Source: Cephalotus follicularis | Taxonomy: Eukaryota; Streptophyta; Magnoliopsida; Oxalidales; Cephalotaceae | Assembly: GCA_001972305.1 (NCBI GenBank) | Contig: BDDD01001596.1 | Location: forward strand, 313,369-377,368 | Reading direction: 5' to 3' | DNA length: 64,000 bases | Shown here: positions 58,241 to 64,000 of the stretch, one piece after another | Layout of the letters: every line of letters starts with the position of its first letter | Numbering within the stretch: the first letter of the stretch is position 1 | Position numbers and translations under genes: made by a program | The notes under the pieces: generated by a model | The model's database searches: none | The model's input: the letters and a program-made list of their open reading frames with translations, nothing else | What the model was told of the DNA's origin: nothing

Positions 58241-58559
58241 CGAGTAACAGGTACCTTAGGGTTAAATCCCAAACCCTATAGAGTATTTGGGAAAAATCTC
58301 AAATCCGTCCAAAATCCTATAGGGTTTTATAAAGGAGTCTTATTAGGGTCGGTACGAGTCACCCTAATGGTAAAAAAAAATTCCATTCCTATCTTCTTCT
58401 GTTGCTAGTCTTTGGCTCCGATCTTCTTTGTCGGTCATTTTGGGATAGGAGTTATGTCATTTGGCACCTGAAAATTGAGCTATTCTCCTTTGAGTTTGAT
58501 TCCTATTTGTATGGTGCATGTGCTGATGTAAAGGACTCATCATGGCATGTGAATAGATA

Positions 58560-58911
58560 AGGCGGTATAGAAATTCAATTCATAAAAATTATTTCAATAA
58601 GCTCTGTTTATCCTATTGATATTTGATATTAGAAAAATCTTACACAAAAAATATCGCCACGTGTCTTCGAAAAAATAAGACTAATGTCATCCAGAGCTAC
58701 AGACACGTGGTAGGACGTTTAAAATCTGATAAGATAACGCACAATAACACTCTGATGCCAAATCAGGGAAATGTCGAGATACTTGGCATTTCCTTAGGGG
58801 TACAATAATAATCTCTGCAAGTCAAGCAAGGCAGTTATGATCAGACTCTATAAATACAATAAAGCAACACATTGCACAGGTCGGTCATTTTTACTCTCTA
58901 AAGAACCTTTT
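58560..58911 (+). repeat. LTR-like fragment M, left part
   Basis: Contains paired CCACGTGTCT and ACACGTGGTA and a good TATA box CTCTATAAATACAATAAAG at about 58845, as in a retrotransposon U3/R region. Interrupted at 58911 by solo LTR L and continued at 61478. Boundaries and family unknown. Confidence 0.5.
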
Positions 58912-59069
58912 TGTAACGCCTGGGAATTTAATTCCATGTAGTATTGTAATCCTCAATGTGTTTTTACCTTGAATTAATAAAGGGGCAAATTCCTGTTTGA
59001 TATCTTGAAAATTAAGTTGACTTAGAACATTTGAAAGTGTGATTCTAGATATAATTGTGTTGATTATTG

Positions 59070-59235
59070 GCCAGGACAGCCGACTGGTGAGATAAACCAG
59101 CCGACTGTTGGACTAAAGGGGGAGGCAGTCGACTGGCGTGAGGAACCAGCCGACTGGCCACTGTCGTGACACTTGGCACAGACTGTCAGTCGAGGCAGTC
59201 GACTGCCAGGGAATGGCAGCCGACTGGATCGTGCC
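59070..59235. repeat. Proximal CAGTCGACTG array in LTR L
   Basis: CAGCCGACTG four or five times and CAGTCGACTG twice in 165 bp, 0.16-0.32 kb from the LTR start. Confidence 0.9.
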
Positions 59236-60059
59236 CTGTTTTATCTGCATGTGACGAGATCACATGCAGCTCTTGGGAAAATCTTTTGCAGGCGCCCTCT
59301 GGTCATGAGGAGGACGTGTTGATCATGCACACCACGCCAGGACCTGCAAGAACAGAAGGTTAGACAAGAAATGACAAGTGTGTGTATGCATGCAAGTGTT
59401 TGTGAGAAGAATGGGCTTTAATGCCATGCAAAGGAATGGTGAGAGAGGAAGCTGCATAAAATGACATCTGACTTCGTCCCTCTCACCCTACAATCTGTTA
59501 AGAAAGAACAGAGGGATTGAGAACCAAAACAGTGAGAGATTAAAGGAGAAAATAGAGAGAAAGTGAGAGGTCCTCCATTTTTAAAGCTTGGAGCTTGGAT
59601 TGGAGTTGCTGGGCTGTTGTTGGAGCTACTGGGAAGCTCAAGAACTCTGGGAAGGAGACATAAAGAGGTGGACCTCCGATTTCTAACTTGAAATCAAAGG
59701 TAGGGGTAGTTGTAGAAAGTTTTATGCATGCACTTTGAGTTTAAGAGGAATGTGATTATAAATGTATGGTACTGTTGTTTTGGCCGTGGATTTCAGTGTT
59801 GTTGATGTTAGAGTTACTATTGATAACTAATCTAGCATGCTTACTGAATCTAGAATGGAGAATTGAAATGGTTTTCATGCAATGCCATATTTGGAATATC
59901 ATTTAGAATTATGATAAAACAATGAATAATGCATGCACTGAGCCTTGGTTTAGACCAATGTATGTTTATTGGTGCTATTCTGATGATTGAATGCTTGTGG
60001 ACAAGTTCCAATTGAGTGTAGAATGGATTTAGCAGTGAATTATTGTCACTGTCCAGCCC

Positions 60060-60285
60060 AGAACAGCCGACTGCTCAGCTTAGCAGTCGACTGCCAGAAC
60101 ATTCAGTCGACTGGATTGTAATACCAGTCGACTACGCACGCGATATTACCCATAACAGTCGACTATAAAAGGAATATAGTCGACTGCATGGTGTTCGTGA
60201 TGAACAAGTCGACTGCCTGGGGATGGCAGTCGACTGCCTAGGGAAATCCAGCCGACTGTTAAGAGAAAACAGCCGGCTGTTACTG
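60060..60285. repeat. Distal CAGTCGACTG array in LTR L
   Basis: About eleven copies in 225 bp, including CAGCCGACTG, CAGTCGACTG, CAGTCGACTA, TAGTCGACTG, AAGTCGACTG and CAGCCGGCTG. Lies 1.15-1.37 kb from the LTR start. Confidence 0.9.
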
Positions 60286-61477
60286 CAGAAATTGGACTAT
60301 TAGAGAAAGAGATAAGCCTAGGCTAATTACCAACAACCCTAGGTGCATTCTGAGCATATGTTTGCATTATTACAGTGAAGTGCATTATGGTTGATTTTAA
60401 ATATGTTAACCATTTTGAAAAGCTTGCATGATTATTTTAATCATTATTGTGAAAATATATATTTGTCAAATATATGAATTTATATATTTTCAAAATGGTG
60501 GGAAAGTATTCCCAAATACGGAGAACTGTTAAAGGATTGACTATGCAATCCAAATGCATTGTTTTACGTTTTATAACTTATTTCAACTTGTGAACGGAGT
60601 AATATATTTTAAATAAATATATTTGATGAAGTGATTATACTTTATTGCTTGTATTGTGCTTTGAAATACGGAGACTGTTGGGTTAGCCGTCGTGCTAAAC
60701 AACTTACGGAGGACTTGCTTCAAAACCGTTCGCAAACGGAATGGGGTAAGAGTGCATGACGTTGGGGCCAGGAGGTGGCGACGGTTGTTGCGACTTGTTT
60801 GTCTGGTTCCTTTTTGGAACATACTTATTGCTTGTGTTGATACAATTTACGGAGTTATTCTTGTACGGTGAACATGCATATATACTTATATGTATTTACG
60901 GAGTTATTCTTGCACGGTGAACATGCATATATTTTTATATATGTATATACGGAGATATATTGTGAAAATTACATGTCATGCTGCATCATTATGCATTCAT
61001 TCATGATACGCATTACCTTGACCTTAAACTGTAATTCATAAGCTTTTCTACTTAGCCGAGTGAGGACAAAGGCTAACCCCTACAGTCACAGATTGATGGA
61101 GTGGATATGTTATGGAGCATGCTTGAAGGCTTAAAGAGAAGACTGTGTAGTTTCTCTTAATTTATGTACTGGTTTATGGAACAATGACTTGTATTTCGGA
61201 TTATTGTAACTTGGATTATTATTGTTATCTCGTTACTGTATTGTTTATCACGCTCCGTTATGGGCGATCGACTTTATGTTGTTGGTTTTATATGAACCTT
61301 GTTGGGCATCACGTGGTATGGGATGCGTGATGCGTATTTTAATTTCGGCTCATTTATGTTATTGCTTCCGCTATCAAGGTTTTATTTTACTGGTATAATT
61401 GCATGAGCTGAATTGTCCTGTGTTGATTGCCTTACCACTTTATATGTTGTCTATAAAATGGAGAATGGGGTGTGACA

Positions 61478-61887
61478 CTTTTTATTGCCTTCACTGCCTT
61501 TACTGACTTTAGCATCGGAGAGTCCTCGGGAGTGAAACCTCCTGAACCTTCAACTAGTTTGTTCTCCTTGTGCAGGAAAGGCAATCAAACACTCACCAGA
61601 ATACCATCTCTCGAAGGTTTAGCAACGTTTCTTCTACAAATCAAAATCATACACGTGGGATACTGTTGAGGAATTGGTTTTTGCACTAACAATGTTAATG
61701 TTTATTTATGAACTTTTTTAGGAATGCGTTGCATATGGAACATCACAGTATATGATTGGCTGATTATTTTGTAGAAGGTGCACTTATCCTTTCGTTGTGA
61801 TTCCTAGTTTTTTAAATTCTGATATTTACTTTAGTTGCATAGCGTATATATACAATATCCAAAGACTGAACAAGGTGTCAGGCTCTG
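61478..61887 (+). repeat. LTR-like fragment M, right part, then unassigned
   Basis: CTGACTTTAGCATCGGAGAG (from 61503) is a phrase common near the 3' end of plant gypsy LTRs. It probably continues M from 58911. From about 61680 to 61887 nothing is recognised. Confidence 0.45.
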
Positions 61888-63078
61888 TGTAACGGCCCGA
61901 ATTTTATAATATAAAAGAATGGTTATTGGGCTTAAAATGTGACATTGTTATTGGACTGGAATTGAATTAATGAAGAAATGACCTTTTGGATGGGCCCTAT
62001 GTTATTGGGCTGAATTGGGTTAAAGGAGAATTGGGCTTAAATGGTATAAATATTGTTAGTGGGCTGGAAATTGGATTAATGAAGAAAATTGGTTTTGGGC
62101 CTAAATGTGATGTTATTGGACTGAAATAGTTTAAAAGAGAAAAAAAGACTTTGGGCCGAAATTTGGGTAACCCACAATGTGAAGGATTTTGCTGGGAATG
62201 TCTCAAAAATTCTAGAGTGTTCTTTTGTGCTTATAAAAGAGAAGGAATGGAGAGTGGGGACAGCTGCTGCTGGGAATGAGACAAGGAAGGGGAGGATTAT
62301 CTGGTGACTTCTTGTCTCCTCCCTTTCACTCTCATATAATTACCCTCACCTCCAACCTTGGAAGAGAAAAGGAAAGAATCACCCTGGAAGCAACGGAGAA
62401 ATTGTAGCAGTTGAGCAGAGCAAAGGAAAGAAAAATCAACTCCAAAGGATTTAAAGTAGGATCTACTTCCTACTTAGAGCCTTTACTTTTAATATGTATT
62501 GTTGTGAATACTGTGATAATAATGAATGCTCATGCTAGGATTAAGTAAATGATATGAAGTAGAATGATTGTAGTGTATCTTAATGGTCCCCTGCTATTGA
62601 TGGGTGTTAGATTTAGTGAATATTGTGCTCTTATGCCGAGATGGCGTCCCCTGGTGCTCCATACGCGTCATGAACGTCATATATATACATATAGAGCGTC
62701 CTCCTGAGCGCTAAGTGCCGAGTGTGCAATATTATGCACTGTACTCTCTACAGTGCAATGTTAGGCTCCAAAGTATGTAATGTCATGCGTTATGCCGAGC
62801 TCCCAAACATCATGCCCAAGCCTCCCAACGGCATGCGTCCGAGGAGCCAATACCATGCTTCTGAGGTGCCGATGCATCCTAGGTGTCGAGCATGGCTCTC
62901 TACTGGCAACCGTCCGAGGTGCCACGCATGGTTCTCCAATGGCATGCACGCTCGAGCTTCCACTGCATGCATACCGAGCATGTAATGGCACCGAGCTCTC
63001 TCCACTGTGACCGTCCGAGGTGCCAAGCATGCAATGTAAGCGCCGAGGATGCAACGCCAAGTCGAGGATGCACCATAC
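61888..63078 (+). repeat. Gypsy-type LTR P (end not found)
   Basis: Starts TGTAACGGCCCGAATTTTAT, like the other gypsy LTRs. CTCTG (61883-61887) precedes it, but no TG...CA end followed by CTCTG was found, so the 3' limit is arbitrary. Early part has repeated TTGGGCT phrases. A motif array lies at 62640-63070. No polyprotein is seen. Confidence 0.6.
62640..63070. repeat. Array of CCGAGGTGC-type motifs in LTR P
   Basis: GTCCGAGGTGCCA three times, TGAGGTGCCGATGC, GCCGAGATGG, GCCGAGTGTGC, GCCGAGCTCC, CCGAGGAGCC, GCCGAGGATGC, GTCGAGGATGC and ACCGAGCTC, interspersed with GGCATGC or GCATGC. Begins 0.75 kb into the LTR. Makes antisense and sense reading frames of 68-106 aa that are not genes. Confidence 0.7.
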
Positions 63079-63990
63079 CATGTGTTTAGCATAAAAATGT
63101 GTTGTTTTTAATACGTTATTTGTGATATTTTTATGCCTTGGAATAGACTACTTTGGTTGTGTTATATTGATTTTCAGGTACAAGTGTTAAATCACCAAAG
63201 TGCAAGAATATTACCCAAAGTTGTGTAAATTGGAGCTTAAAGGAATAAAGATTGAAGAATTGACAAAATCTGCAGAAAACAGACCAAAAGCGTCGATGCC
63301 TTTAAGAAGAAGTCGATGTCTTTTCTTGCTTTCATCAAACGCGTCGATGTCTTCCATGTACATCGATATCTTTTCTGGGTTTTAAACAATTGCGTCGACG
63401 TCTTTCAAGAAGAAGTCGACGTCTTTTCTGGAAAATGCAACAATCTTCAAAGAGCTATGAAAAAGAAGTCGACATCTTTTTACAAAGAAGTCGACGCCTT
63501 TCATGAAGATCGACGTTTTTCAACATTCACATTGATGTCTTTGAGCAAAATTGATCTGTAACTTGTGGACCAAAAGAAGTCGACGTCTTTCAAGAAGAAG
63601 TCGACGGCTTTCTCTTGCATTTCAGCAAGTCGCGATTTTTACAAAAAAGAAGTCGACGCCTTTCCAAAAGAAGTCGACGTCTTCTTCTGCAGCAGAAATA
63701 GAAAGTTTAGATTTTTGCCATATTTTGTAACTAGGATTGCTTTTATTCCATTTCTGATCAATTGTGTAGTATATAAACAACATTATTTCGGCCAAATAGG
63801 GCAGAGAGCTTGTGGAAGTAGCCACCTCCCTCCTTAGTTTAGTTTTATTATGTTTTGTAGCTAGTTTCTCAAGGTTTTGGGTTAGAACAATGCCTAGATT
63901 GTTATTGTTTCAATTCCATCAATAAAAAACCCTTGAATATTTTATTTGTTCTTCAATATTTCTGCCTTCGCACACACTTTGTTTGTCTGA
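63079..63990 (+). repeat. LTR-like region Q with GTCGAYGTCTTT array
   Basis: No gene. Array at 63288-63690, followed by GAGAGCTTGTGG, CTCAAGGTTTTGGG and CAATAAAAAACCC (about 63920), which looks like a polyadenylation context in a retrotransposon LTR. Neither end is defined within the window. Confidence 0.5.
63288..63690. repeat. Array of AAGAAGTCGACGTCTTT motifs
   Basis: About 15 copies in 400 bp: GCGTCGATGCCTTT, AAGTCGATGTCTTT, GCGTCGATGTCTT, CATCGATATCTTT, GCGTCGACGTCTTT, AAGTCGACGTCTTT (several), AAGTCGACATCTTT, AAGTCGACGCCTTT and AAGTCGACGGCTTT. Same GTCGAC core as LTRs A and O. Confidence 0.88.
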
Positions 63991-64000
63991 TTAAAATCCA

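Larger units (their letters stand above)
58912..61477 (+). repeat. Gypsy-type solo LTR L with TSD
   Basis: 2,566 bp, TGTAACGCCTGGG start, GGGTGTGACA end, flanked by CTTTT at 58907-58911 and 61478-61482. Arrays at 59070-59235 and 60060-60285, TTAGCC/GGCTAA repeat at 61052-61076. Its 3' third resembles C and A (GGGCGATCGAC, GGTATGGGATGCG), so it is from a related Tekay/Del-like family. Confidence 0.92.

Noticed and set aside
62722..63092. Several overlapping 68-106 aa reading frames on both strands
   Set aside because: They arise from the GC-rich CCGAGGTGC array with few stop codons; no domain and no consistent frame.

Overview
The window looks like repeat-rich nuclear DNA from a flowering plant, probably a eudicot. 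It holds almost nothing but LTR retrotransposons of the Ty1/copia and Ty3/gypsy (Tekay/Del-like chromovirus) types, solo LTRs and two TIR elements. Host-gene material is limited to a PsbP-domain gene fragment with two exons, a short two-exon gene-like piece and about 100 bp of plastid rpoB. No RNA gene, CRISPR array or intact host gene was recognised.

Left block (1-9151): an old copia element F (its 5' end lies outside the window) is split by a younger copia element E (2613-8812, 171-bp LTRs, target duplication CACTC). E is itself split by a 1.07-kb non-autonomous TIR element G (6961-8035, TTA duplication). Next comes a low-copy stretch (9152-12842) with the rpoB fragment, the PsbP exons and the gene-like piece, then a copia solo LTR K (12843-14554, duplication TGGAT).

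Central block (about 14560-57754): I read this as one minus-strand copia element, D, inflated by nesting. Its 3' LTR is at 14560-15688 and its coding remnants lie between 15700 and 24713. Its primer-binding site is at 26924-26935. Its 5' LTR runs from 26938-27042 across a 28-kb interruption to 55419-57754. Two gypsy solo LTRs sit in the coding part: N (15793-18573, TCTGC) and O (20047-22249, TAACT). A third, J, sits in the 5' LTR: its ends at 27043 and 55418 are flanked by the same 5 bp, AGATC, 28 kb apart. Inside J lie gypsy element A (27800-37850), gypsy B inserted in A's 5' LTR (37855-45329, truncated), and the complete gypsy C (45424-54713, GAAAA). A 663-bp MITE, H (55676-56338), interrupts D's 5' LTR.

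Right block (57755-64000): AT-rich sequence, a 41-bp tandem repeat, an LTR-like piece M split by gypsy solo LTR L (58912-61477, CTTTT), a further gypsy LTR P from 61888, and a final LTR-like region Q.

The most unusual signal is inside the gypsy-type LTRs. Seven of them, plus region Q, carry arrays of a short motif, mostly self-complementary, with a different motif in different families: CAGTCGACTG, GACGTCGAYGTC, AAAGCGTCGACGCTTT, GGCGAATTCGCC and CCGAGGTGC. In four families (A, B, C, L) the arrays fall in two zones at similar distances from the LTR start. The A, B, C and L LTRs also share a TTAGCC/GGCTAA inverted repeat near the 3' end. No element seen here has an intact gag-pol, so any current mobility would need proteins supplied from elsewhere.
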